Shown in pieces: positions 29,914 through 38,153 of a stretch of 64,000 nucleotides of DNA (positions within the stretch are counted from its first letter, which is position 1; each line of letters begins with the position of its first letter). The stretch is from CAVSUB01 sp963816725 (GTDB lineage: Bacteria > Acidobacteriota > Vicinamibacteria > Vicinamibacterales > 2-12-FULL-66-21), in assembly GCA_963816725.1 (NCBI GenBank), contig CAWFMC010000018.1, forward strand, positions 620,001-684,000, given 5' to 3'. Both the position numbers and the translations under genes were made by a program. The notes beneath the pieces were generated by a model that ran no database searches, was not told the origin of the DNA, and worked only from the letters and a program-made list of their open reading frames with translations.

Positions 29914-30537
29914 TCAGCGGAGGACCTTGACGGCGGTGATCAGCACCGGGTCGACCGGGACGTCCTCCATCCCGGCGGAGACATGGGTGGGCACCGCGGA
30001 GATGCGATCGACGACATCCATGCCGGAGAGCACGCGGCCGAAGACCGCATACCCGAAGTCGCGCGGCGAGAAGCCCTGGTGATCGAGATCCGGGTTGCTG
30101 GAAACGTTGAAATAGAACTGCGACGTCGCGCTGCGCAGGCTCTGGGTGCGGGCCATCGCGACGGTCCCGCGGACGTTCCGGAGCCCATTCGTCGCCTCGT
30201 TCTGGATCGGCGGCCGCGTCGGTTTCTCCACCATTGTCGCGGTATACCCGCCCCCCTGGACGACGAAGCCCTTCACGACGCGATGGAAAATAGTCCCTGG
30301 ATAGAAGCCTTCTGTCGCGTAGTCGAGGAAGTTCGCGACCGAGACGGGTGCCTTGTCCTTGAACAGTTCGATCGTGATGTCCCCGGCGGAGGTCGAAATC
30401 AGCACCACGTTGTTGCCGGGCGCCGGTTCCGGAGGGGCGGTGGGCTGCGGGGCCGCCGTTTGCAGGAGAAGCGCGAGTGCCAGCGTCGCGAAGAGCACGA
30501 ACGTATTGTATCGCCTCGGCTGGCGCCCGGTTGACAC
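29914..30537 (-). CDS. Exported cyclophilin-type peptidyl-prolyl isomerase
   Basis: This is a 207-residue protein that speeds cis-trans change at proline bonds. A signal peptide or anchor (RYNTFVLFATLALALLLQTA) and a proline-rich linker lead into a cyclophilin domain. Catalytic blocks are FHRVVKGFVVQGG, MARTQSLRSATSQFYFNV and FGYAVFGRVLSGMDVVD. The start is uncertain. GTG 30537 has GAGGGA just upstream and keeps basic residues before the hydrophobic stretch; GTG 30498 would begin inside it; an ATG lies further upstream at 30579. It probably folds exported proteins and may be co-transcribed with the MFS gene. Confidence 0.87.
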   Translation of the reverse strand: MSTGRQPRRYNTFVLFATLALALLLQTAAPQPTAPPEPAPGNNVVLISTSAGDITIELFKDKAPVSVANFLDYATEGFYPGTIFHRVVKGFVVQGGGYTATMVEKPTRPPIQNEATNGLRNVRGTVAMARTQSLRSATSQFYFNVSSNPDLDHQGFSPRDFGYAVFGRVLSGMDVVDRISAVPTHVSAGMEDVPVDPVLITAVKVLR

Positions 30538-30818
30538 GGGTCCCTCGCGAGGCGGTGCCCTCGACGGGACACGGCACATTCAAGCGGATGAATGCCCCTC
30601 ATTCAATTCGATGGATCGCTGGCGAATGCCCAGCGCTCCGGGCGGCCGTTGCGCCGCCGCTCGACGCCGTGGGCTACAATGTCCGACACGGTCGGCTGTC
30701 TCCAGCAATCACCTGCTCCGCCCCCTCCATGCTCGTCGCTTGCGTTCGCGCGTGAGCATTGGATCTCTGGCGGAGCGACGCCTCGTTCGAACACGCGCCC
30801 GGCGCGGGGAGATTCACG

Positions 30819-31163
30819 ATGGTGACGGGACTCGACCATGAGCAGCGGGAGCTGGCGGAATTCATTCGCGCCGGCTCGACGCGGGGCCACCAGTGCTTCG
30901 GCAGCTACTTCGACGACCGTGGCGGGTCGTGCGCCCTCGGGGCGGTGTACGACGGCGTCTATCACCTTCCCCGTGACCACCGCCGGCTGGTCCCGGATCA
31001 TCTCGAGCGGCTGTTCCGCTGTCTCGACGAGGTCACCAAGCGCTGTCCGGTCGGGTGCGTCAAGCGGCTGCCGCTGGCCGCGATGATCGTCCACCTGAAC
31101 GACGACCACCGCCTGACTCGCGAGCAGATCGCCGAGTGGCTCACACAGGAAAGTAACGGTTAG
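30819..31163 (+). CDS. Small cysteine-containing protein of unknown function
   Basis: This is a 114-residue soluble protein, not recognised with confidence. It has four cysteines in two groups: GHQCFGSYFD...GGSCALGA near the N-terminus and RCPVGC near 80. The end reads IVHLNDDHRLTREQIAEWL. The pair CALGA with a terminal LND..-R-E-I-A-W-L helix resembles short proteins of the DUF6197 kind, but this is only an impression. ATG 30819 has GGGGAG at 7 bases; a longer frame opens at 30759 without such a site. It ends 6 bases before the DUF349 gene, so both are probably in one operon. Confidence 0.7.
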   Translation: MVTGLDHEQRELAEFIRAGSTRGHQCFGSYFDDRGGSCALGAVYDGVYHLPRDHRRLVPDHLERLFRCLDEVTKRCPVGCVKRLPLAAMIVHLNDDHRLTREQIAEWLTQESNG

Positions 31164-31169
31164 CCCGCC

Positions 31170-34145
31170 ATGTCCTTTCTCGACCGCTTCAAGTCTCAAC
31201 CCAAGTGGAAGCACGCCGACGCCGCCGTCCGTGCGGCGGCGGTCAACGAGCTGGCCCTCGACGACCCCGAGCAGCAGCGGGCGCTCATCGAGCTGGCCGG
31301 TGACGAGGACATCCGGGTCCGGCGCGCCGCCCACGCGCGCATCGACGCGGTCGAGGATCTCGTCCGCCTGTCACGCAGCGAGCAGGACGAGAACGCGAAG
31401 CGAGGGTTGATCGATCGCCTGGTCGAGGTGGCCACCGCGCCGGCCGAGAGCGACGGCGACGCGGCACTGGCGCTGAGCGGGCTCGACGACGAGAAGGCCC
31501 TGGCCACCGTGGCCAAGAGCTCGCCGCACGAAACGGTGCGGACCGCGGCGCTCGGGCGCGTCCACGACATCCGCAGCCTGGGGAGCATCGCGCGGCACGC
31601 CACCGATCCGCAGACCGCGCTCGAGGCGGTCGCCCGTGTCCCCGATCCGGCGGAGCTCCTCAACATCGCCCTCAAGACGGACCACAAGGACGCCGGGATC
31701 GCCGCCCTCGAACGGATCGTGAACGGCGCGGCTCCGGGGGCGAGCCGCAACACCCTCGACCTGGTGTCCAACCGGGCCAAGAACAAGTCGGTTTCCAAGC
31801 GTGCGCGCACCATGATTCAAAGCATCGAAGAGACGGAAGCCCGGGAGCGCGCAGCGCTCGAGGAATGGCGCCAGCGGATCGCCGGCGTGGTAGCGCGCGT
31901 GACCGCCCTGGCCGCCGCGCCGGTCAGCGCCGACACGCGCGTTCAACTGGCCGACGCCGAGTCGACGTGGCTGGCGCTCTCGAGCACCGGCAGCTTCGCG
32001 GTGGAGCCCGAGACGGCATCCCGCTACGACGCGGCGGTGGTCGAAGCGCGTAGCCGCGTCGAGCAGTTCGATCGCGAGCTGGCCGAGCAGCGCGCCGTCG
32101 CTGAACGGCGTGCCGCCCGGCGCGCCGCGAAAGAGACGCTCTGCCAGCAGGTGGAGGGTGTCGCGTCCGAGGACGCGCTCGAAGTCGTCGAGCGGGCCCG
32201 GGCCGAGTGGGAAGGCATGGCCGCGCCGGAGAATAGTGAGGACGCCGCCGCGACCGATCCGGACCTGCTGGCGCGCTTCGAAGCCGCCTGCCGGCGCGCG
32301 ACCGAACGTCATGCCAACCGGCAGGCGATCGAGGAAGCCAGGAGCCGCCTGGAAGGCGTCGCCCAGCAGGCGGAGTCTGCGGCCGCCGCCGAGCCGTTCG
32401 ATGAACAGGCGTGGAAGTCGGCGACCAGTGAGTGGACGTCGCTGCTCGCGCTGACGGAAACCGCCGACCCGGCCGTCGCCCAGCGGTACGCCGATGCCGA
32501 GGCTCGCGTCGCGCAGCGTGCTACTGAGCGTCAGGCCGCCGAGGAGCGCCTCGTCCGGCAGCAGGTCCAGCGCCTCCAGCAGCTGATCGAGCGCGCCGAG
32601 AGCCGCGCCGCGGCGGAAGACCTGACCATTCGCGAAGCCGATCGCCTGGCGCGCGATCTGCGCAGCGCGATCGAGGCTCCAGCGTCGACCCCCGATATGC
32701 CGGCGATCCCGGAGCGTGAGCGGCACGAGCTGATCGAGAAGCTGAAGGCCGCCCTGGTACTCGTCGCCCCGCGACTCCACGACCTGCGCGAGATGGACGA
32801 GTGGAAGCGCTTCGCCAACGCCGCCGTGCAGGAAGAGCTGATCGCCCAGACCGAAGCGCTCAAGACGAAGTATCACCTCGATGCGGAGGGCGGCCCGGCG
32901 CCCGCCGACATCGAGAAGGCGGCCCGCGAGCTGCACGACATCCAGGAGCGCTGGAAACAGGTCGCCGAAGCGCCGCGCGCCCAGGCGCAGGCGTTGTGGC
33001 ATCGCTATCGCCAGGCCGCCGATCCGATCCAGGCCAAGGCGCGCGAGTTCTTCGCCATCCGATCCGAGGAGCGCAAGACCAACCTGGATCGCAAGCTGGC
33101 GCTGATCGAGCGTGCCGAGGCGTTGGCCGAATCGACCGACTGGATCAAGACGGCGGAGGAGCTGAAGACGCTCCAGCAGGAATGGCAGCAGATCGGCGCG
33201 GTGCCGCGCACCGACACCCGCGCCACCTGGAAGCGCTTCCGCGAAGCGTGCGACAGGTTCTTCACCCGCCGTAACGCCGATCTCGCGGAGCGCAAGGAAA
33301 CCTGGTCGGCCAACCTTGCCAAGAAAGAGGCGCTGTGCGCCCGCGCCGAGGAGCTGTCGACGTCGCGTGATTGGGATCGCGCGGCCGCCGAGATCCGCCG
33401 CCTCCAGGCCGAGTGGAAGACCATCGGACCGGTGCGCCGGAACAAGTCGGAGGTGATCTGGCAGCGCTTCCGGGCCGCCGCGGATACGTTCTTCGATCGC
33501 TACAAGCGTCGCGACGAGATCGACCTCGAGGCCAAGCAGGCCGATCGCGAGGCGCTCATCACCGAGCTCGAACAGCTCGCCGCACCGGCGGCCGCCGACG
33601 CGCCGGAAACGTCCCCCGCCGATCTGCTCGAACGTGTTCGCTCGCTGAGAACGCGCTGGAACCAGACGTCATCGGTGGTGCGGCACGGCGCCGATCCGCT
33701 CAGCGAGCGCTTCGTCGCCGCGCTCGAGCGCGTGATGGTCACCCATCCCGATCAGTTCCGCAGCACCGAGCTGGACGCGGAAGCCAGCCGTCAGAAGATG
33801 GAGAAGCTGGTCGCCAAGGTCGAAGGTTTCCTCTCGGAAGCGCCGCCGGCCCCGACCAACTCCTCGCAGGCGCTGGCCGATATGCTGCGCGAGGCGCTCG
33901 CCACCAACACCATCGGCGGCCGCGGCAGCGACGAAGGCCGCTGGCGGGCCATGGGCGACGACGTGCGGCAGGCGCAGGCGGCATGGAGCCGGCTCGGCCC
34001 GGTGCCCGGACAGGCCGGCCGCGAGCTCACCGAGCGCTTCCACCGCGCCACCAACCGCTTTATGGAGCAATACCGTCGTCGGGTGCCGCAGACCCCGCAG
34101 TCCGGCCCCGGCGGCCGCCCGCGGAAGGAATTGCAGACCCGTTAG
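31170..34145 (+). CDS. Large DUF349 coiled-coil protein with HEAT-like N-terminus
   Basis: This is a 991-residue, highly charged helical protein. Residues 1-170 look like HEAT/armadillo helices (DPEQQRALIELAGDEDIRVRRAA, given in part). Long coiled-coil stretches follow. At least three DUF349 units occupy about 580-860, each with the mark W-x-x-I-G-x-V-P/R followed by W-x-R-F-R (WQQIGAVPRTDTRATWKRF; WKTIGPVRRNKSEVIWQRF). DUF349 proteins have no settled biochemical role. There is no signal peptide, so it is cytosolic. The final 20 residues are proline/glycine/arginine-rich. The small cysteine protein 6 bases upstream is its likely partner. Confidence 0.85.
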   Translation: MSFLDRFKSQPKWKHADAAVRAAAVNELALDDPEQQRALIELAGDEDIRVRRAAHARIDAVEDLVRLSRSEQDENAKRGLIDRLVEVATAPAESDGDAALALSGLDDEKALATVAKSSPHETVRTAALGRVHDIRSLGSIARHATDPQTALEAVARVPDPAELLNIALKTDHKDAGIAALERIVNGAAPGASRNTLDLVSNRAKNKSVSKRARTMIQSIEETEARERAALEEWRQRIAGVVARVTALAAAPVSADTRVQLADAESTWLALSSTGSFAVEPETASRYDAAVVEARSRVEQFDRELAEQRAVAERRAARRAAKETLCQQVEGVASEDALEVVERARAEWEGMAAPENSEDAAATDPDLLARFEAACRRATERHANRQAIEEARSRLEGVAQQAESAAAAEPFDEQAWKSATSEWTSLLALTETADPAVAQRYADAEARVAQRATERQAAEERLVRQQVQRLQQLIERAESRAAAEDLTIREADRLARDLRSAIEAPASTPDMPAIPERERHELIEKLKAALVLVAPRLHDLREMDEWKRFANAAVQEELIAQTEALKTKYHLDAEGGPAPADIEKAARELHDIQERWKQVAEAPRAQAQALWHRYRQAADPIQAKAREFFAIRSEERKTNLDRKLALIERAEALAESTDWIKTAEELKTLQQEWQQIGAVPRTDTRATWKRFREACDRFFTRRNADLAERKETWSANLAKKEALCARAEELSTSRDWDRAAAEIRRLQAEWKTIGPVRRNKSEVIWQRFRAAADTFFDRYKRRDEIDLEAKQADREALITELEQLAAPAAADAPETSPADLLERVRSLRTRWNQTSSVVRHGADPLSERFVAALERVMVTHPDQFRSTELDAEASRQKMEKLVAKVEGFLSEAPPAPTNSSQALADMLREALATNTIGGRGSDEGRWRAMGDDVRQAQAAWSRLGPVPGQAGRELTERFHRATNRFMEQYRRRVPQTPQSGPGGRPRKELQTR

Positions 34146-34164
34146 GCAGTACGCGGCAAGACGA

Positions 34165-35907
34165 TCACCGGCCGGGCGTGCCCGGCCGGTCCTCCCGCTG
34201 ATATCGCACCTTCCCGCCGACGATCGTGTACATCACCTCAGTCGTCGGGATTTCGTCCTCCGGGATCTTCGTGATGTCCTTCGACAGCACGATCAAGTCC
34301 GCATACTTGCCCACCTTCAGCGAGCCGCGACTGTCCTCTTCGAAGGCGGCATACGCCGCATTCCAGGTGTACGACTTCAGCGCCTCCGCGCGGCTCATGC
34401 GCTGATCGGGATAGAACACCTTCCCGTCTTTCGACTTGCGGGTGACCGTGGCGTAATAGTTGGGGATCGGGTTGACGTCCTCGACAGGTGCGTCCGTGCC
34501 GTTCGACACGATCGCGCCGCTCGTCATCAGCTTCTGCCACACATACGCGCCTTCCTTGGCACGGCGATCGCCGAGCCGCGCCGGCACGTAGGGGGCATCC
34601 GAGGTGCAGTGAATGCCCTGCATCGAGGCGATGACGCCGAGACGGCCGAAGCGCGGAATATCGGCCGGATCGAGATGCTGCGCGTGCTCGACGCGCCAGC
34701 GGAGATCCTTCTTGTCCGGGTTGGCCTTGAACGCTTCCTCGAAGATGTTCAGCGTTTCGCGATTGGCGCGATCACCGATCGCGTGTACGCACAGCTGATA
34801 GCCGTTCGCGATCGCCAGCTTCGCAGTCTCGCGGATGGAGTCCACGGAAGTGGTGTTGAGGCCTGTGCTGTCCGGCTTGTCGGTGTATGGCTCGAGCAGC
34901 CACGCGCCGCGTGAGCCGAGTGCGCCGTCGATCTGCCGCTTGATCGCGCGGACGGTCAGGTGGCCCGCACCGTAGTCGATCATCCGGTACTGCGCCAGCT
35001 TCGGCGCTTCGGCGGCATTGCCTTCACGAACCATCACCCACAGCCGCACGCCCATCGCCCCTTCGTCGACCATGGTCTTCATCAAGTCGATGGTCGCGAA
35101 CGACGAACCGGCATCCTGGAAACTGGTAATCCCCTTCGAGAGGACTTCGCGATCCGCGAGCTCGAGAACTTTGCGGGCGCGCGCCAGGCGCTCCTCCGGC
35201 GAGCCGGGTGTCTGGTGGATCAACCCCTCGGCTGTCTCCCGCAGCAGGCCGGTCGGCTCGCCATTCGCGTCCTTCAGCACTTCCCCGCCTGCGGGGTTCA
35301 CCGTGGCCCGCGTAATCCCCGACAGCTCCATCGCCTTGCCGTTGACGAAGCTGGCGTGGCCGCTGGCGTGCGTGAGCACGACCGGGTTGTCCGGCGAGAC
35401 GCGATCGAGAGACGCGTGCGTCGGAAAGCCTTCTACGTTCGGGGTCGGCGCTGACGTCCACTTCTCCTGGTGCCAGCCGCGCCCGACGATCCACTGCCCC
35501 GGCTTCGCCGTCTTGACCGCCTCCTCGACCATCGCGACGATCGCATCCCACGACGTGACGTTCATCAGGTTCAGATTGAGCTGCGCCTCGCCGACGCCGG
35601 TGAAGTGGCCGTGCCCTTCGATGAAGCCGGGGGTGACCAGCCGGCCGTGCGCATCGATCACCTGCGTCGACGGCCCGACGTAGCGGGCGATCTCGGCGCT
35701 TGTCCCGAGCGCGACGATGCGGTCGCCGGCGATGGCGATCGCTTCGGCCTCGGGCTGCGCGTCCTCGACGGTGACGATGCGCGCGTTGGTGACGACGAGC
35801 GTCGCGGGCGTCACCACTTGAGGTGCGGGGGTGTTGGCGGACAGCGCGATCAGGCCAGCCACGCAGAGCGTCAGCGCGCCGCCGATGATCAGGATTCGAG
35901 TGGACAT
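34165..35907 (-). CDS. Exported amidohydrolase of the YtcJ group
   Basis: This is a 580-residue metal-dependent hydrolase with a signal peptide or anchor (ILIIGGALTLCVAGLIALSA). It has the amidohydrolase-3 features: small beta domain (VVTNARIVTVED), the metal pair in TPGFIEGHGHF, the later histidines in CVHAIGDRANRE and WRVEHAQHLDP, and the aspartate in SNGTDAPVEDVNP. The length fits the YtcJ group. Substrates of this group are mostly unknown; formamide-like or N-acyl compounds are possible. It lies 51 bases downstream of a second amidohydrolase on the same strand. Confidence 0.87.
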   Translation of the reverse strand: MSTRILIIGGALTLCVAGLIALSANTPAPQVVTPATLVVTNARIVTVEDAQPEAEAIAIAGDRIVALGTSAEIARYVGPSTQVIDAHGRLVTPGFIEGHGHFTGVGEAQLNLNLMNVTSWDAIVAMVEEAVKTAKPGQWIVGRGWHQEKWTSAPTPNVEGFPTHASLDRVSPDNPVVLTHASGHASFVNGKAMELSGITRATVNPAGGEVLKDANGEPTGLLRETAEGLIHQTPGSPEERLARARKVLELADREVLSKGITSFQDAGSSFATIDLMKTMVDEGAMGVRLWVMVREGNAAEAPKLAQYRMIDYGAGHLTVRAIKRQIDGALGSRGAWLLEPYTDKPDSTGLNTTSVDSIRETAKLAIANGYQLCVHAIGDRANRETLNIFEEAFKANPDKKDLRWRVEHAQHLDPADIPRFGRLGVIASMQGIHCTSDAPYVPARLGDRRAKEGAYVWQKLMTSGAIVSNGTDAPVEDVNPIPNYYATVTRKSKDGKVFYPDQRMSRAEALKSYTWNAAYAAFEEDSRGSLKVGKYADLIVLSKDITKIPEDEIPTTEVMYTIVGGKVRYQREDRPGTPGR

Positions 35908-35958
35908 GGTCGACGTTCCTCGTAAAAGGCGGACGACGTCGTGAGCGGATGGTGAGTG

Positions 35959-36858
35959 TCAGCCTTCGGGAAACAGGCGGGCGAAGTTGCCGCCCATGAT
36001 GTGCGTGCGCGCGTCGAGCGTGGCGTTGGCGGCGGCGAGTGCCGCGGTCTGCGCCTCGAACACCGGCTTCTGCCAGCCGCGTGGGAAAAATGACGAGTCG
36101 GTGCCGAATAGCAGCCGGTCCGGACCGGCGACGATCAGGGCCTGGCGGAACACGGCTTCCAGGGTGAGGCCGGGATGATAGGCGATCCAGCTGTTCGAGC
36201 TTGAGGTGTCGAGATGGATGTTGGGGCACTGCGCCGCGGCCATCAGGGCCTCTCGGAACATCCCCGCTCCGAAGTGCGGGAGAATGACCGGCACTGTCGG
36301 GTAGCGCGACGCGATCGCGGCAACCGCCAGCGGATCGCCGAGCCGCAGATCGAAGGGGGACGGCAGCCCGAGTCTCGTGCGCACGCCGACGGTCAGCACG
36401 CCGCAATGGACGAAGACCGCGGCCCCGGCCGCCCTGGCCGCATCGAACACCTCGGTGACGACCGGATCATCGAGGCGATAGCGATGCATCGCCGGGAAGA
36501 GCGCGACGGCTCGAAGCGTGCCGTCCGCCAACAGCGGGTCGAGCCGCTGGCGCACCTCGCCGGGAGCCGGGTTGAACATGAAAAATCCGACCAGGCGCGA
36601 CGGATGCCGCGCGACGGCAGCGCGCACCGAGCCCTCGTCTCCCGGAATGCTGGCGATCAGCGCGGCGCGGCCGACGTTGTGGCGATCCAGCTCGGCGATC
36701 CAGCGATCGGCGAGCGCCTCGGCCGTCCCGGGCGGGTCCCATCCCAGCTTCGCCGATACGACGGTCGCCGCGTCGCCGTCGACAGCCGCCGGCGTGCCTT
36801 GCGTCAACAGCTCGAGATAGCGGGCCGAAAAGAAATGACAGTGCGCGTCACAGAGCAT
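35959..36858 (-). CDS. Amidohydrolase-2 (ACMSD-like) TIM-barrel protein
   Basis: This is a 299-residue cytosolic protein. The N-terminus MLCDAHCHFF holds the metal pair H6 and H8. FVHCGV, VILPHFGAGMF and GTDSSFFPRGW supply the other expected metal ligands and the catalytic aspartate. The family (PF04909) includes decarboxylases such as ACMSD and hydrolases, so the exact reaction is open. The N-terminal repeat-free start and lack of signal peptide place it in the cytosol, unlike its exported neighbour downstream. Upstream, 36,859-37,048 is a spacer with GTGCTC/GAGCAC inverted text and no gene. Confidence 0.8.
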   Translation of the reverse strand: MLCDAHCHFFSARYLELLTQGTPAAVDGDAATVVSAKLGWDPPGTAEALADRWIAELDRHNVGRAALIASIPGDEGSVRAAVARHPSRLVGFFMFNPAPGEVRQRLDPLLADGTLRAVALFPAMHRYRLDDPVVTEVFDAARAAGAAVFVHCGVLTVGVRTRLGLPSPFDLRLGDPLAVAAIASRYPTVPVILPHFGAGMFREALMAAAQCPNIHLDTSSSNSWIAYHPGLTLEAVFRQALIVAGPDRLLFGTDSSFFPRGWQKPVFEAQTAALAAANATLDARTHIMGGNFARLFPEG

Positions 36859-37048
36859 CGATGACGGAGAATTGTAGTTCTACGAGGTGCTCACGGGTGC
36901 CACGAGTTCTCAGAGTGCTCGTTCTGTCGGGTTCAGCCGGACTCCGTGTCATCGCTGTCGAGAGACGCACCTGAGCAACTCGTACGACGAGCACCCTGCG
37001 AACCGGCCAGAACCTGAGCACCCGAGGTAACCAGGATGATCAATCTCA

Positions 37049-37522
37049 ATGCCTGACGATCGTCTCATCGGGCTGATCTCTGACACGCACGGCCAGTTTC
37101 GCCAGGAGATTCGCGAGGCGTTCCGCGGCGTGTCGCTGATCCTGCACGCCGGCGACGTCGGCGGCAGCGGCATCTTGCGTGACCTGCGCGAGATCGCGCC
37201 AGTCCAGGCGGTCTACGGCAACGTCGACGACCGGCACGACCCCGCGCTCGCGAACGGCATCGAGCTCACCGTCCACGGCGTGAGCATCCATGTGAGCCAT
37301 GGTCACGAGCTCGGCAGCCCGACACCCCAAGGCATGCTTCACGCCTACCCAGCCGACATCGTCGTGTTCGGCCACACGCATCGTGCGGTTATCGAACGGC
37401 TCGATGGGCGGCTCGCGGTGAACCCGGGTGCGGCCGGGCCGCAGCGGTTCAAACTGAAGCCAAGCGTAGCGCGGCTCACGATCGCGGAGAATGGACCGCA
37501 TGCGGAGATCGTCTGGCTGTGA
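37049..37522 (+). CDS. YfcE/MJ0936-type metallophosphoesterase
   Basis: This is a 157-residue phosphodiesterase. All calcineurin-like motifs are present: SDTHG, AGDVGG, GNVDD, a single H in VSHGHELG, and FGHTHR. Members of this family split model phosphodiesters with Mn; the natural substrate is not known. No membrane or signal segment is seen. Both the AUG at 37,049 and the length match the family. It stands alone, 67 bases before the molybdenum hydroxylase operon in the same direction. Confidence 0.9.
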   Translation: MPDDRLIGLISDTHGQFRQEIREAFRGVSLILHAGDVGGSGILRDLREIAPVQAVYGNVDDRHDPALANGIELTVHGVSIHVSHGHELGSPTPQGMLHAYPADIVVFGHTHRAVIERLDGRLAVNPGAAGPQRFKLKPSVARLTIAENGPHAEIVWL

Positions 37523-37589
37523 AATCAGCCGGTTGTTGGTGGCCTGTGCGTTGCCCGAATCAGTCGCCTACGGCGGGGAGCAGTGAGGT

Positions 37590-38153
37590 ATGTCACAGAT
37601 TGACGCGGCAGTGCTCAACGGACGAGATGTGGTGCGGATCACAGGACCTGACCCCTTCCCTCTGACGCTAACGGTCAACGGACACGTCGTGACGGTCATG
37701 TGCGACCCGGGAACCACGCTGGTGGAGGTGTTGCGCGAACGCCTGGGCCTGACAGGTACGAAGATCGGCTGCGACCGCGGCGCCTGCTCGGCATGCACCG
37801 TGTGGCTCGACGGCGAGGTGGCCTCGAGCTGCATGACGCTGGCGCTCGATGCCCGCGGCCGGCATGTCACAACCATCGAAGGGCTCGCCGACGGTGACAC
37901 GCTGCATCAGGTGCAGCAGGCCTTCATCGAACACGACGCGATGCAGTGCGGCTTCTGCACTCCCGGGATGGTCATGAGCTGCGCGGCCCTGGTCGATCGC
38001 AACCCGGCATGCACGCTCGACGATGTGAAGGCGGCGATCAGCGGACATTTGTGCCGGTGCGGTACCTATCCGAACATCTTCGCGGCCACGCTGGCAGCAG
38101 CGCGAGTGCGCCAGTCCGAGCCGGCAACCGACCGAAAGGAGCCGGTGCGATGA
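37590..38153 (+). CDS. Molybdenum hydroxylase, [2Fe-2S] subunit
   Basis: This is a 187-residue electron-transfer subunit of a xanthine-dehydrogenase-family enzyme. The plant-type cluster is held by C61, C66, C69 and C81 (GCDRGACSACT). The second cluster, close to the molybdenum, is held by C120, C123, C155 and C157 (CGFCTPG, HLCRCGTYPN). The first 24 residues are an extension beyond the usual start. They include no twin-arginine motif, so the complex is probably cytosolic. The stop overlaps the start of the large subunit by ATGA, and the order small-large-medium forms a compact operon. Confidence 0.93.
   Translation: MSQIDAAVLNGRDVVRITGPDPFPLTLTVNGHVVTVMCDPGTTLVEVLRERLGLTGTKIGCDRGACSACTVWLDGEVASSCMTLALDARGRHVTTIEGLADGDTLHQVQQAFIEHDAMQCGFCTPGMVMSCAALVDRNPACTLDDVKAAISGHLCRCGTYPNIFAATLAAARVRQSEPATDRKEPVR

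Noticed and set aside
29032..30534. 500-codon plus-strand frame opposite the MFS and cyclophilin genes
   Set aside because: The translation is repetitive and polar (many E, R, D, H, Q) and lies antisense to clear genes.
30531..30536. TTGACA on the plus strand as a promoter for the small cysteine gene
   Set aside because: No plausible -10 lies 16-18 bases downstream, and the site is within the start region of the cyclophilin gene.
31371..33002. 543-codon minus-strand frame inside the DUF349 gene
   Set aside because: Antisense to a continuous 991-residue coding frame; no motif.
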